From Roseobacter weihaiensis (lineage in GTDB: Bacteria > Pseudomonadota > Alphaproteobacteria > Rhodobacterales > Rhodobacteraceae): a DNA stretch of 64,000 bases. Of the stretch, positions 44,174 through 53,954 are shown one piece after another. The DNA is taken from NCBI RefSeq assembly GCF_020622345.1, contig NZ_JACNMO010000001.1, forward strand, positions 248,001 through 312,000, read 5' to 3'. A program made the translations under genes and the position numbers. Every line of letters starts with the position of its first letter. Positions within the stretch are counted from its first letter, which is position 1. The notes under the pieces were generated by a model, which was not told the origin of the DNA, searched no databases, and saw only the letters and a list, made by a program, of their open reading frames with translations.

Positions 44174-47100
44174 GTTTCCGATGCCCGCTGCCAGATGAGT
44201 GTCACAGCGGCGAAGCCGATATAGGCCACAAAGGTCAAGACCGCACACCCGGCGATAAAGAGCCCCAGCGATGCAGGCAGGGCCGATCCTTGGGCAAAGA
44301 CCGGGAACACCGCTGCCAGGGGCCCGAAAAGGCTGCCGTGCCAGATGGCCCACCCCAGTGTCGCCGCCCCCCAGCCCAGGATAACAACCCAAAGCAGCAC
44401 AAACCCTGACCGCAGGGCCGGTACCGGAGATTTTACCGCCCGGCGCATGGCGGCCATCTGCCGGGCAATGTCATGCTGCACGGCAACCAGCGCAGGCACC
44501 ACCAGCAAGACCAGCACCATTCCGAAACCCAAACCATAGACCAGCGTTATGACCGTCGGCTTGAGGAACTGCGCCTGCCGGCTTCCCTCGTAAAGCAAGG
44601 GCGCCATCCCGATGACAGTGGTCATTGTCGTCAGCATGACCGGCCGCAAGCGGTCGGTGGCGCCATCTATGATCGAGGGGATCAGCCCACGGTCCTTGGC
44701 GTATTCGTCAATGGTGGTGATCAATACGATAGAATCGTTGATGATGATCCCCGTCATTCCCAACAGCCCCACCACGGTGAACATGCTCAGCGGAATGTCC
44801 CAGACCGCGTGGCCATAAATGGTCCCCACCAGTCCGAACGGGATGATGGCCATCACAACCGCCGGTCGGGTCCAACTCGCAAAGACCCATGCCAGAACCA
44901 GATAAATACCTGCCAGACAGAGAATAAACCCTGTCAGCGCATTGGTGAGAAAATCGCTTTCCTGCTCTGCCAGACCGGCCAGTTCCCACTCGACCTGATG
45001 GGTACTGGCGATATCCGGCAGAATCTCCTCGCGCAGGCTCGTCTCGATCTCGGTTGCGCGCACGGGATCATCTTCAGATATATCGCCCGTGACGGAAATC
45101 ACCCGCACCCCGTTCTCCCGCCGGACGGTACTGAACCCGATGCGACGCTCGACACTGACGATGTCCGCCAGCGGCACATAGGCCCCCGTGGGGCTGCGCA
45201 TCTGCGTGCGCTCCAGAAAGTCCGCCGTCAGCTCCCCGTCGGGCAACTCCACCCGGATTTCGGCGCTGCGCGGGCCATCGGGATAGGTCGCAGCCTCGAT
45301 CCCGCCCAGCCGGTTGCGCAGACTGCGGCCCAGGTCATCGATCTTGAAGCCCAGCGCCTGTCCCTGCGGGGTGAGGTCGAGGATCAGTTCCTCCTTGTCG
45401 TACGCAAGGTTGTCTTCAACGGCGCTCACTTCGGGATACCGCAGCAACGCGTCCTGCAGGTCCAGACTGGCGGCTTTCAACTCTTCGGTCTCTGCCCCGA
45501 AAAACCGAACGCTGAGCGCGTCACCACCGGGCCCCGAGCGCCAACCCCGAAAGCTCAAAGCCTCAACAAGCGGATGATTTTGCACCGTTTCCTGAAGGTC
45601 TCCGACAAAGGCAAAGCTGGAATAGGGGCGCTCTTCGGCATCGATCAACTCGATCAGGATACCGCCCAAAAGATCGATGTCCTTGTTTTCCGAGCCGCTG
45701 AGCCCACGGCCCACATCGCCCCCGGTAACGGTCATCACATAATCAAGCGGATTACGACCATAGCGCACCTCGTATTCGGCAGCCAGTGCTTCGGTTGCGC
45801 GCCGCATTTCGCGCATCATCTCCAGCGTGTCTTCGCGTGTGGCACTTTCGACCATCGCGAAATTCCCGGTGATCGAACCGCGTTCCGGGGCATTGAAAAA
45901 CCGCCACTGCACATCGCCGCGCACAAAAAGGGCAATCTGGCTGGCCAGCACTACAACAACCCCGGACAGCACAACATAGCGCCCCGCAATCACCCCGGCC
46001 ATGAAGGGACGAAAGAGCGTTTCCCGCACCCACCGGAAACCCTTGTTGACCTGCCGGCTCGGCCAGTCATACCAAGGCTCCCTCGCTTTTGCGGCCAAGG
46101 CGTGGGCCATATGGTGCGGCAGGATCAGAAAGCATTCGATCAACGAGGCGATCAGCACCGCGATGACGGTGATGGGAATGCTTTGGATGAGGGTGCCAAA
46201 CCGTCCTTCGATCACCGCCAGCCCGAAAAACGCAATGACCGTAGTCAGGGTCGCTGCCAGAACAGGCATGGCCATGCGTCGCGCTGCGTTCTCTGCGGCC
46301 TGCATGGGGTGTTCGTTGAAATGGCGCGCGCGGTGATCTGCGTGTTCCGCGACAACGATCGCGTCATCCACGACAATCCCCAAGGTAATGATCAACCCAA
46401 AGAGCGAGATCATGTTCAGCGTCTGACCACCGGCATACATGATCGCGATGGCGGCCAGCATCGCCACCGGAATACCGGCTGCGACCCAAAAGGCGGTGCG
46501 CGCGTTCAAAAACAGGAACAAAAGGCAGATCACAAGGCCAAGGCCCATCAGGCCGTTGCTGACCAGAATGCTGAGCCTGCTTGAAATCGCTTCTGCCCGC
46601 ATCCGGATCAGATCGACCGTCACACCGGCTGGCAGGGTTGCCTGAAGGTCTTGCGCCACCTCTTCCACGCTGCGCTGGATTTCGATGGCGTCGCCCCGGG
46701 CCGAGCGGTCGACCCGCATCGAGATTGCGGGGTTGTCGCCCATGAAATAACTGCGCTCACGGTCTGCGCCTGCTCGGCTGACGGTGGCGAGGTCGCCAAT
46801 GGTCAGCTTGGAGCCATCCGGGTTGGACCGTAAAACAATCGCCGCAATCTGGTCCGGGTCGCGTTTCTCGGACCCGGTACGGACCCGCGCATTGGCCCCC
46901 GAGACATCGCCCGCGGGATCGGTATCAACCTCTGCGGCCACGGCGGCGGCAATCTCTGCCATCGTGATATCATTGGCGATCAGTTGAGCCGAGGGCACCT
47001 CGACCAGCGTCTGAGGGGCTGCAACGCCGCTGAGGGTGGTCCGGGTCACGCCCGCGGCAAACAGCCGGATCACCAGCTCATCCGCATAGAGCCCAAGCTG

Positions 47101-47571
47101 CTCAGGGCTCACAGACCCGCTGATGACGACATCCGTCACCCTGTTGCCCCACGAAGAGCGCCGCACGCGAGGGTCTTCCGCATCTTCGGGCAGATCTGTG
47201 ACCGCATCCACCGCATTCTGCACATCGTCTGCGGCGCGCGACATGTCCCAGTTGGCCTCAAAACTCACGGTGATCGTGCCGCTGCCTTCACCGGCATTGG
47301 CCGAGGTCGTCTCAACCCCGTCGATCGCCAGCAAGCCCGGTTCAAGCAGCTGTATGATGGCGCGGTCAATATCATCAGCCCCCGCCCCCTCCCACTCCGT
47401 GGTGACGCTGATGCTGTCCAGCACGATATCGGGAAAGAACTGTGTGCGCATATTAGGCACAGCAGCCAGGCCCAGCAGGATCAATACAACAAACAGCAGA
47501 TTGGCCAGGGTGCGGTGTCGGGCAAAATATGAAAGCAGGCCACCTGCTGGCGCGGGGATGTCGCGTACCAT
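44170..47571 (-). CDS. RND-family efflux permease with a C-terminal extension
   Basis: 1133 residues; usual RND permeases have about 1030-1050. The proton-relay Asp pair is in [18 protein letters not shown] (TM4, about residue 400) and the second half has [11 protein letters not shown] (TM10). Two large periplasmic loops and twelve helices fit an HAE-type drug/solute-proton antiporter. After TM12 about 100 further residues contain two more hydrophobic segments (about 1055-1079 and 1098-1126). It lies three bases after its adaptor gene. No outer-membrane channel gene is adjacent, so a shared TolC-like protein would be needed. Confidence 0.93.
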   Translation of the reverse strand: MVRDIPAPAGGLLSYFARHRTLANLLFVVLILLGLAAVPNMRTQFFPDIVLDSISVTTEWEGAGADDIDRAIIQLLEPGLLAIDGVETTSANAGEGSGTITVSFEANWDMSRAADDVQNAVDAVTDLPEDAEDPRVRRSSWGNRVTDVVISGSVSPEQLGLYADELVIRLFAAGVTRTTLSGVAAPQTLVEVPSAQLIANDITMAEIAAAVAAEVDTDPAGDVSGANARVRTGSEKRDPDQIAAIVLRSNPDGSKLTIGDLATVSRAGADRERSYFMGDNPAISMRVDRSARGDAIEIQRSVEEVAQDLQATLPAGVTVDLIRMRAEAISSRLSILVSNGLMGLGLVICLLFLFLNARTAFWVAAGIPVAMLAAIAIMYAGGQTLNMISLFGLIITLGIVVDDAIVVAEHADHRARHFNEHPMQAAENAARRMAMPVLAATLTTVIAFFGLAVIEGRFGTLIQSIPITVIAVLIASLIECFLILPHHMAHALAAKAREPWYDWPSRQVNKGFRWVRETLFRPFMAGVIAGRYVVLSGVVVVLASQIALFVRGDVQWRFFNAPERGSITGNFAMVESATREDTLEMMREMRRATEALAAEYEVRYGRNPLDYVMTVTGGDVGRGLSGSENKDIDLLGGILIELIDAEERPYSSFAFVGDLQETVQNHPLVEALSFRGWRSGPGGDALSVRFFGAETEELKAASLDLQDALLRYPEVSAVEDNLAYDKEELILDLTPQGQALGFKIDDLGRSLRNRLGGIEAATYPDGPRSAEIRVELPDGELTADFLERTQMRSPTGAYVPLADIVSVERRIGFSTVRRENGVRVISVTGDISEDDPVRATEIETSLREEILPDIASTHQVEWELAGLAEQESDFLTNALTGFILCLAGIYLVLAWVFASWTRPAVVMAIIPFGLVGTIYGHAVWDIPLSMFTVVGLLGMTGIIINDSIVLITTIDEYAKDRGLIPSIIDGATDRLRPVMLTTMTTVIGMAPLLYEGSRQAQFLKPTVITLVYGLGFGMVLVLLVVPALVAVQHDIARQMAAMRRAVKSPVPALRSGFVLLWVVILGWGAATLGWAIWHGSLFGPLAAVFPVFAQGSALPASLGLFIAGCAVLTFVAYIGFAAVTLIWQRASET

Positions 47572-47574
47572 CCG

Positions 47575-49032
47575 CTAGCCCCCCATGCGGCTTTCAATGC
47601 TGGCCACCATTTGCGCAGGCACCGAAGGCTCAGCCAATTGTGCCAGCATGCGGGCGCGGTCATCTTCGGGCATGCCCGTATCGCCCTGAACAAAGGCCAT
47701 CAGCCGCGCGCGCCGCTCGTCGGAAAGCTCAAGCAGCGAGGGCATCGCGACCGCTTCGGCCACGCTTTCGCGCACCGCGCGGACCTTGATGCCTGCCCCC
47801 AGGAGGGGGGACAGTTCGCGCACAACCTCTCGGCCTTCAAGACTTTCGCCACGCACCAAGACGTCATCCCCCTGGCGCCGCACCAATTGCACCGCCAGGG
47901 TCTCAAGCCGGTCGTCCCCGGTCAGGGCCAGAACGTGCCCGGACGCCGCGAGTGCCGAGGCAGGCAGGCGGACGACATTCTCCACTCTGGGTTCTTCCAC
48001 CCGCACGGTCACGAAATCACCGGGCCGGAACCCCGGTGCGCGTTCAAGCCGGGCAAAGACCAACCGCCCTGTCTGGCCCTCGCCTGCTGCGGCATTGACC
48101 CTGCTGATGGTGCCCTGCGCCATCAGATCGGCCCCGGTGACGTCGAGGGTCGCTTCCACCGGCGCCAGCAGGATCGAGCCCGTGTCGTCCAGCAAACGCG
48201 CATATTGTGCAGTGGAAACGCGGAAAGCGACCTCCAGGTCAGTGGGGTCCACCAGATCCGCCAGCCGTTCATTGGCCGCGATCAGGCCACCTTCGACGAC
48301 CGCCGTATCGCTCAGGGTGCCATCAAAGGGGGCTTCTACGGTTGCATCCTCAAGGTCGCGAGCAGCATCAGCCAGGGCGATGCGCGCGCGGGCAAGGCGC
48401 GTCACGGCCTGATCGATACGGGCTTCGGCCTGGGTCACGGCCTGCATGCGGGCAAGCACCACCGACTGGGCTGCAGCCGCCTCAAGCTCGGCAATTTCAA
48501 CCGAAGCCGTCGCGCCAACGCCGCGATCTGCCAGATCAACCTGGCGGGCAAGGGCCTGTTCGCGCAAGACAGCCTGTTGCCGGGCGGCGCGCTCTTCCTG
48601 ATGTGCAAGCTCCAGGCCCCGGTCTGCGTCCCGCACCTCGGCCTCCGCATCCTCCAGATCCGCCGTCAGGCGATCAAACTCCGATTGCAGATCAGCCGGA
48701 TCAATGGATACCAGCACTTCCCCCGCCACCACTGCGCCGCCATCTTCAAAAAACGGCGCCAGTTCGATGATCCGCCCCGCCACAGCCGCGCGCAGCTCAA
48801 GCGTGCGGCGCGATGTCACTTCACCAAAGGTTTCCAGGACGGGCGTTTCCACACCGGGCTGCGCCGTGATGACGTTGACGACAAAAACACGTTCGCGGGT
48901 GGGCGGCGTCGGGCGTTCGCTCGTCATCCGGTCCTGTACGGCGCTGCTCACCAGATGCACCGCGTAGACAAGCAGTCCCAGCGCAACAGACGCTAGAAAC
49001 AGGCCGATCATGCTTTGCCGCAAAAACCGCAT
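47575..49032 (-). CDS. RND efflux adaptor (membrane fusion protein)
   Basis: 485 residues from ATG 49032. A single N-terminal membrane anchor (MIGLFLASVALGLLVYAVHL, about 7-26) precedes a lipoyl half (GEVLVSIDPADLQSEFDRL), a long alpha-hairpin coiled coil (about 125-235), beta-barrel and membrane-proximal domains. It links the RND permease to an outer-membrane channel. It forms a two-gene operon with the permease, with its own candidate promoter in the 95-base gap after moaB. The C-terminal helical 40 residues (ERRARLMAFVQGDTGMPEDD) are an extra beyond the usual HlyD layout. Confidence 0.92.
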   Translation of the reverse strand: MRFLRQSMIGLFLASVALGLLVYAVHLVSSAVQDRMTSERPTPPTRERVFVVNVITAQPGVETPVLETFGEVTSRRTLELRAAVAGRIIELAPFFEDGGAVVAGEVLVSIDPADLQSEFDRLTADLEDAEAEVRDADRGLELAHQEERAARQQAVLREQALARQVDLADRGVGATASVEIAELEAAAAQSVVLARMQAVTQAEARIDQAVTRLARARIALADAARDLEDATVEAPFDGTLSDTAVVEGGLIAANERLADLVDPTDLEVAFRVSTAQYARLLDDTGSILLAPVEATLDVTGADLMAQGTISRVNAAAGEGQTGRLVFARLERAPGFRPGDFVTVRVEEPRVENVVRLPASALAASGHVLALTGDDRLETLAVQLVRRQGDDVLVRGESLEGREVVRELSPLLGAGIKVRAVRESVAEAVAMPSLLELSDERRARLMAFVQGDTGMPEDDRARMLAQLAEPSVPAQMVASIESRMGG

Positions 49033-49064
49033 TATACCTACATCCTCAAAACACACCTAAACAT

Positions 49065-49092
49065 ATTCTATAAACTTAAGCGTCGATCACAA
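49065..49092 (-). promoter_or_regulatory. Candidate promoter of the RND efflux operon
   Basis: On the minus strand TTGTGA (49092 to 49087) and TAGAAT (49070 to 49065) are spaced by 16 bases in an AT-rich gap. It would place the start about 25 bases upstream of the adaptor ATG. Confidence 0.45.
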
Positions 49093-49127
49093 AATACCAA
49101 CCATAAGGCTTTATACGGGAAAGCTTC

Positions 49128-49670
49128 TTATTTCCGTCGTTGATTTTCGTCCAATCGCGGTAAAATCTCGATAAAGTTACAGGGCCGGTGACGATAATCG
49201 AGCTGTTTGGCCAAAATTTCATCCCAGGCATCCTTGCAGGCCCCTGGGCTGCCGGGCAGCGCAAAAAGATAGGTGCCGTTGGCAACACCGCCCGTGGCAC
49301 GGCTCTGCACCGCACTGGTGCCGATTTTCTGCATGGAAACCATGGTGAAGACGGTGCCAAAGGCATCGATCTCTTTCTCGTAGACATCGCGGTGCGCCTC
49401 GACGGTGACATCGCGGCCCGTCAGGCCGGTTCCGCCGGTTGAGAGCACAACATCAATGCTGCTGTCATGACACCATGTGCGCAGTTGCTCCGCGATCTGG
49501 TCGCGTTCGTCGGGCAGAATGCGGCGGTCTGCAAGCTCATGACCCGCCGCCAGAAGCCTGTCCACCAGCACATCGCCCGACCGGTCCTGCGACAGGTCCC
49601 GACTGTCCGACACCGTCAGCACCGCAATGCGGATCGCAATAAACTCTTTGTTTTCGTCAATCCGGCTCAT
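49128..49670 (-). CDS. moaB: Molybdenum cofactor biosynthesis protein MoaB
   Basis: 180 residues from ATG 49670. The MPT-binding fold is clear: VLTVSDSRDLSQDRSG, VVLSTGGTGLTGRDVT and ALPGSPGACKDAWDEIL. MoaB/MogA-type proteins adenylylate molybdopterin before molybdenum insertion by MoeA. It is placed two bases after the LysE gene and about 13 kb from the fdhD-mobA-mobB-moeA operon, so Moco genes are split over two loci here. The ribosome site GGAGAG is 9-10 bases upstream. Confidence 0.93.
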   Translation of the reverse strand: MSRIDENKEFIAIRIAVLTVSDSRDLSQDRSGDVLVDRLLAAGHELADRRILPDERDQIAEQLRTWCHDSSIDVVLSTGGTGLTGRDVTVEAHRDVYEKEIDAFGTVFTMVSMQKIGTSAVQSRATGGVANGTYLFALPGSPGACKDAWDEILAKQLDYRHRPCNFIEILPRLDENQRRK

Positions 49671-49671
49671 G

Positions 49672-50283
49672 TCAGGTTCTCTCCAGGAGCGCGAGGCGCA
49701 GGGCCAGCGCGGCAAAGATGCTTGCGGTCAGAATATCCAGCAGTCGGCTGCCCTGCGCAAGCCTCTGGCCCAGGGAGCCCGCGCCCATGCCCAGCAAGCC
49801 GTTGACCGCCAAACCGCCCAAAGACAGCACGACGCCGAACACGATGAATTGAAACAGGACAGGGCCCGCCTCGGGCTGCACAAACTGTGGAATGAAGGCC
49901 AGCACGAAAAGGATCACCTTGGGGTTGGTAAGATTGACGATCAGACCGGCACGAAAAGCGCTCACCGCGCGGGGCGGCAGCGCTTGAAGCGACGGGATGG
50001 GTCTGCGCAGCGCCTGAAAGGCAAGCCACGACAGATAGGCAACGCCAAGCCACCGGATGACGTCAAAAGCAACGGGCCAGCTGGTCAAAAGCGCGCTCAG
50101 CCCCGCTCCGGCCAAAAGCACATGCACCATCCCGCCCAGAGCGATCCCGGCACTGGCCGCCCATGCCGCCCTTGCACCCGACCGCAGGCCCTGACCCAGA
50201 CAAAACATCATATCCGCCCCCGGTGTCAGGTTCAGCGCGAGCGCAGCAGGCACAAAAGCCACAAGTGTCAGCGGATCAACCAT
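49672..50283 (-). CDS. LysE/RhtB-family amino acid exporter
   Basis: 203 residues with about six hydrophobic helices. The N-terminal PAALALNLTPGADMMFCLGQG is the family signature, with the second NLTNPKVILFVLAFIPQFV. It exports amino acids or related metabolites across the inner membrane; the substrate is unknown. It overlaps the UDG gene by eight bases and is one base from moaB, so UDG-lysE-moaB is one transcription unit with no obvious shared pathway. Confidence 0.9.
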   Translation of the reverse strand: MVDPLTLVAFVPAALALNLTPGADMMFCLGQGLRSGARAAWAASAGIALGGMVHVLLAGAGLSALLTSWPVAFDVIRWLGVAYLSWLAFQALRRPIPSLQALPPRAVSAFRAGLIVNLTNPKVILFVLAFIPQFVQPEAGPVLFQFIVFGVVLSLGGLAVNGLLGMGAGSLGQRLAQGSRLLDILTASIFAALALRLALLERT

Positions 50284-51055
50284 CGGTCAGCCGCGCCTTC
50301 AGGCTCAGCAAATCCGCCCAGGCCTCGCGCTTTGCAGCAGGCATCCGCAACAGGTAGGCCGGGTGAAACATGGGCAGCACCGGCAAACCGTCCACCTCGG
50401 TCCAATGGCCGCGCAATCTTGTGATACCCCGCTTTCCCAAAAGGGCCTGAGCCGAGATATTGCCCATCACAACCAGCACCTTGGGCTGCGCCAGCGCGAT
50501 ATGACGGTCCAGAAAGGGGCGCATCATGGCAATCTCTTCCGCGCTCGGGTCCCGGTTCTGCGGCGGACGCCAGGGCAGCACATTGGTGATGTAGACAGGG
50601 GCGTCCGTTTCTGCCCGCCCCATGTCGATGGCCGCAAGCATCCGGTCCAGCAATTGACCCGCCCGTCCGACAAAAGGCCGCCCCTCGCGATCTTCATCGC
50701 GTCCGGGAGCCTCGCCGACGATCATCACGGGTGCCCCGGCAATACCATCGCTGAAGACCAGGTTGCGTGCGCCCTGCTTGAGTGCGCAATGCTCGAAACC
50801 CGCCAACGCCGCCTGCAGCCCTGCGAGATCCTGCGCAGATGCCGCCATCCGTCTGGCCTCTTGCACGGCGTCGGTTTTTGCGGGGGGTGCCGGGGGGGCT
50901 GCAGCGGTCACAGACGCTTTCGCGCGCGCGGGTGCCTCCTGCTTGTCCGGCAGAGCATAGCGATCCACCGGGGCATCGCAGATCGCCTCTGTCGCGCCCA
51001 GTTCGGCCTGCCAGTCCAGCAGGGCCAGCGCATGGTGAAAATCCGATGATTCCAT
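50276..51055 (-). CDS. Family-4-like uracil-DNA glycosylase lacking most cluster cysteines
   Basis: 259 residues. The catalytic family-4 motifs are present: motif A GEAPGRDEDREGRPFVG (about 114-130) and motif B FHPAYLLR (about 234). Family-4 enzymes normally hold a [4Fe-4S] cluster through four Cys; here only C90 of that set survives, with F87, W162 and M178 in the other positions, so no cluster is expected. An N-terminal extension of about 85 Ala/Pro-rich residues precedes the domain. It removes uracil from DNA. It is first in UDG-lysE-moaB and diverges from pyrB. Confidence 0.85.
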   Translation of the reverse strand: MESSDFHHALALLDWQAELGATEAICDAPVDRYALPDKQEAPARAKASVTAAAPPAPPAKTDAVQEARRMAASAQDLAGLQAALAGFEHCALKQGARNLVFSDGIAGAPVMIVGEAPGRDEDREGRPFVGRAGQLLDRMLAAIDMGRAETDAPVYITNVLPWRPPQNRDPSAEEIAMMRPFLDRHIALAQPKVLVVMGNISAQALLGKRGITRLRGHWTEVDGLPVLPMFHPAYLLRMPAAKREAWADLLSLKARLTDG

Positions 51056-51172
51056 GCCGCCAGTCTACGCCCGACCAGCGGCAAACTGAACCGCAATCGC
51101 ATCTTGCGGCCCGCGCCTTGCCGAGGCATCCCCCCCTGCCTATAAGGTCAGAAATCGCCAAAGGTTGCGCCC

Positions 51173-52117
51173 ATGACGTTCCCCCACCGACATCTGCTTG
51201 GTATCGAGGCCCTGCGCCCGGAAGAGATCAACACCCTGCTCGATCTGGCCGACACCTATGCCGCCCTGAGCCGGCAACCGGACAAACACGCCGATGCGCT
51301 GACCGGCCTCACCCAGATCAACATGTTCTTTGAGAACTCCACCCGCACACAGGCCAGTTTCGAGATCGCGGGCAAGCGGCTGGGCGCGGATGTGATGAAC
51401 ATGGCCATGCAGGCAAGTTCGGTCAAAAAAGGCGAGACGCTGATTGATACCGCCCTGACGCTCAACGCGATGCATCCCGATCTGCTGGTGGTGCGGCACC
51501 CCCATTCGGGCGCGGTTGATCTGCTGGCGCAAAAGGTCAATTGCGCGGTGCTGAACGCAGGCGACGGGCGGCACGAACACCCGACGCAGGCGCTGCTCGA
51601 TGCGCTGACGATCCGGCGGGCCAAGGGACGGCTGCACCGACTCTCCATCGCCATTTGCGGCGATATCGCGCATTCCCGCGTCGCGCGCTCCAACATCATG
51701 CTGCTGGGCAAGATGGAGAACCGCCTGCGCCTGATCGGGCCACCGACCTTGCTCCCCTCTGGCATCTCGGAGTTCGGGGTGGAGGTGTTTGAAGACATGA
51801 CCGAAGGGTTGCGCGATGTTGATGTCGTCATGATGCTGCGGTTGCAAAAGGAACGGATGGATGGCGGTTTCATCCCGTCCGAGCGGGAGTACTACCACCG
51901 CTACGGGCTGGATGCCGAAAAGCTTGCCGTTGCCAAACCCGACGCCATCGTCATGCACCCCGGCCCGATGAACCGCGGGGTGGAAATCGATGGCACTCTG
52001 GCCGATGACATCAACCGCAGCGTCATTCAGGATCAGGTGGAAATGGGGGTCGCCGTGCGGATGGCCGCGATGGATCTCCTGGCCCGCAACCTGCGCCTGA
52101 CACGAGAAGCCCAATGA
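51173..52117 (+). CDS. pyrB: Aspartate carbamoyltransferase catalytic subunit
   Basis: 314 residues. Carbamoyl-phosphate motif [13 protein letters not shown] is at about residues 54-66, and the later [12 protein letters not shown] and [11 protein letters not shown] aspartate-loop regions are intact. It makes carbamoyl-aspartate in pyrimidine synthesis. An AAAGG ribosome site lies eight bases before the ATG. It is followed, with a 4-nt overlap, by a membrane protein and then by a dihydroorotase-like gene. No pyrI-like regulatory subunit is present; instead an inactive dihydroorotase probably fills a structural role. Confidence 0.95.
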   Translation: MTFPHRHLLGIEALRPEEINTLLDLADTYAALSRQPDKHADALTGLTQINMFFENSTRTQASFEIAGKRLGADVMNMAMQASSVKKGETLIDTALTLNAMHPDLLVVRHPHSGAVDLLAQKVNCAVLNAGDGRHEHPTQALLDALTIRRAKGRLHRLSIAICGDIAHSRVARSNIMLLGKMENRLRLIGPPTLLPSGISEFGVEVFEDMTEGLRDVDVVMMLRLQKERMDGGFIPSEREYYHRYGLDAEKLAVAKPDAIVMHPGPMNRGVEIDGTLADDINRSVIQDQVEMGVAVRMAAMDLLARNLRLTREAQ

Positions 52118-52674
52118 CCGCAACACTCTCCATCCCCGCAGCCGAAAGTGGCCTGATCCGGGTCTTTGCCCTCTCTCTGCCGGAGGCGGAGGCAAAGGCT
52201 CTCAAAACCGATAGGGCGCCAAACGGCGGGCACCCCGTGGAACGGGCGCTTGGCGCAGAAAAACTGGTGACAAAACACGTGGAGGTTTTTCCGATTTCGG
52301 ATCTGGGTGACATGAGCCTGCCCGATTACCTGACGGAAGGCGCGGGCGCGGCGGTGCCGCCCATCGACAGCGACCGCGCCAAGCTGATGGCCTTGGAGGG
52401 GTGGGTGATGATCGTTTATTCCAGCGCCTTCGGCGGCAACGCACAGGACATCACGCCCCAAAGCGCCCTGACGCTGATCGGCACCTATGCGCAGGAAGGC
52501 ACGGATTGGACCAACGCCATCGACATTGAGACCGCCTCCGCCGTGCCGCAGGCCGCCCCGGTGCCGGAGCCGAAACGGCGCCCCTCCGATGCCGCCATGT
52601 CGGGGCGCATTGCGATGCTGGCCCTGCTGGTGGCCTTTGCGGTTGTGGGCCTGATGCTTTGGGTGGGAAGCTGA
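52114..52674 (+). CDS. Unknown protein with C-terminal membrane anchor, between pyrB and pyrC
   Basis: 186 residues. The first 130 residues are soluble-looking (for example [17 protein letters not shown]), a Pro-rich linker follows ([16 protein letters not shown]), and a single membrane helix at about residues 165-185 ([19 protein letters not shown]) is placed at the very C-terminus, making it a tail-anchored protein facing the cytoplasm. Its start overlaps the pyrB stop (ATGA), and the next gene starts two bases after its stop. The function is unknown; its location suggests a role with the aspartate carbamoyltransferase complex, but that is only positional. Confidence 0.75.
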   Translation: MTATLSIPAAESGLIRVFALSLPEAEAKALKTDRAPNGGHPVERALGAEKLVTKHVEVFPISDLGDMSLPDYLTEGAGAAVPPIDSDRAKLMALEGWVMIVYSSAFGGNAQDITPQSALTLIGTYAQEGTDWTNAIDIETASAVPQAAPVPEPKRRPSDAAMSGRIAMLALLVAFAVVGLMLWVGS

Positions 52675-52676
52675 GA

Positions 52677-53954
52677 ATGACCGAGCTTAACCTGATAAAC
52701 GCCCGCCTCGTGGACCCGGAAACCGGGACAGTGTCAAAAGGCGGGGTGCGCGTAAAAGACGGCAGGATCGTCGAGCATCTGCCCTATGGGGCCCGCCCGT
52801 CCGGGCCTTGCGTGGACTGCGATCTGAAATACCTGGCCCCCGGCATCGTCGACATCGGCGTGAAGGTCTGCGAACCCGGCGAGCGGCACAAGGAAAGCTA
52901 TGGCTCCGCAGGCTTGGCCGCCGCGGCAGGCGGGGTGACCACCATGGTCACGCGCCCCGATACCACCCCGGCCATCGACAGTCCCGAGACGCTGGAATTC
53001 GTCACACGCCGCGCCAATGAGGCGGCTCCTGTGAATGTCCTCGTGATGGCTGCGCTGACCAAAGGGCGTGCCGGGCGCGAGATGACCGAGATCGGGTTTC
53101 TGATGGATGCCGGTGCCGTGGCCTTCACCGATTGCGACCGGGTTGTGACAGACACCAAGGTTTTTTCACGGGCGCTGAGCTATGCGCAGGGCCTGGGCGC
53201 TTTGGTCATCGCGCATCCGCAGGACCCCGGTCTGAGCCGGGGGGCGGCAGCCACGTCCGGTAAGTTCGCCTCGTTGCGCGGCCTGCCCGCCGTGTCGCCG
53301 ATGGCCGAGCGGATGGGGCTTGATCGCGACATCGCGCTCGTCGAGATGACCGGCGCGCGGTATCATGCCGATCAGATCACCTGCGCCCGCGCTTTGCCGC
53401 CGTTGGCGCGCGCCAAGGCCAATGGGCTCGACATCACCGCGGGCACCTCCATCCATCACCTCACGCTGAACGCGCTTGATGTGGCGGACTACCGCACCTT
53501 CTTCAAGCTCAAGCCGCCGCTGCGGGACGAGCAGGATCGTCTGGCCATCGCGGACGCGGTGAAGTCCGGGTTGATCGATATCATTTCATCGATGCACACG
53601 CCCCAGGACGAGGAAAGTAAACGCCTGCCCTTCGAAGAAGCGGCCTCCGGCGCGGTGGCGCTTGAGACCCTGCTGCCGGCAGCGATGCAACTCTACCACG
53701 CCGACCTCATTGATCTGCCGACGCTCTGGCGCGCGATGGCACTGAACCCGGCCAAGCGCCTGGGTCTGGAGAGCGGCAGGCTGAGCATCGGCGCCCCCGC
53801 CGATCTGGTGCTCTTTGACCCCGATGCGCCCTTCCTGATGGACCGCGCCGCGCTGCGATCCAAGTCGCAGAACACCCCGTTTGACGGCGCTCGCATGCAG
53901 GGCCGCGTGCTGGCAACCTATGTCGCCGGACGCTGCGTCTATGAAAGATCGTGA
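52677..53954 (+). CDS. Degenerate (pseudo-)dihydroorotase, PyrC-like
   Basis: 425 residues from ATG 52677, amidohydrolase fold. In active enzymes the metal-binding motif reads DxHxHxR; here it is D59-I-G-V-K-V-C-E-P-G, so both histidines and the arginine are lost (G61, K63, C65). The Asp-His of the TDHAPH motif is replaced within SSMHTPQDE, while GTSIHHLTLN is kept. It should therefore be catalytically inactive, like PyrC' proteins that serve as scaffolds for PyrB dodecamers. A functional dihydroorotase must be encoded elsewhere. It lies in a pyrB-X-pyrC'-plsY string. Confidence 0.9.
   Translation: MTELNLINARLVDPETGTVSKGGVRVKDGRIVEHLPYGARPSGPCVDCDLKYLAPGIVDIGVKVCEPGERHKESYGSAGLAAAAGGVTTMVTRPDTTPAIDSPETLEFVTRRANEAAPVNVLVMAALTKGRAGREMTEIGFLMDAGAVAFTDCDRVVTDTKVFSRALSYAQGLGALVIAHPQDPGLSRGAAATSGKFASLRGLPAVSPMAERMGLDRDIALVEMTGARYHADQITCARALPPLARAKANGLDITAGTSIHHLTLNALDVADYRTFFKLKPPLRDEQDRLAIADAVKSGLIDIISSMHTPQDEESKRLPFEEAASGAVALETLLPAAMQLYHADLIDLPTLWRAMALNPAKRLGLESGRLSIGAPADLVLFDPDAPFLMDRAALRSKSQNTPFDGARMQGRVLATYVAGRCVYERS

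Noticed and set aside
44473-46584. Plus-strand open frame of about 700 codons opposite the RND permease
   Set aside because: It is the reverse complement of conserved RND coding sequence and lacks recognisable domains.
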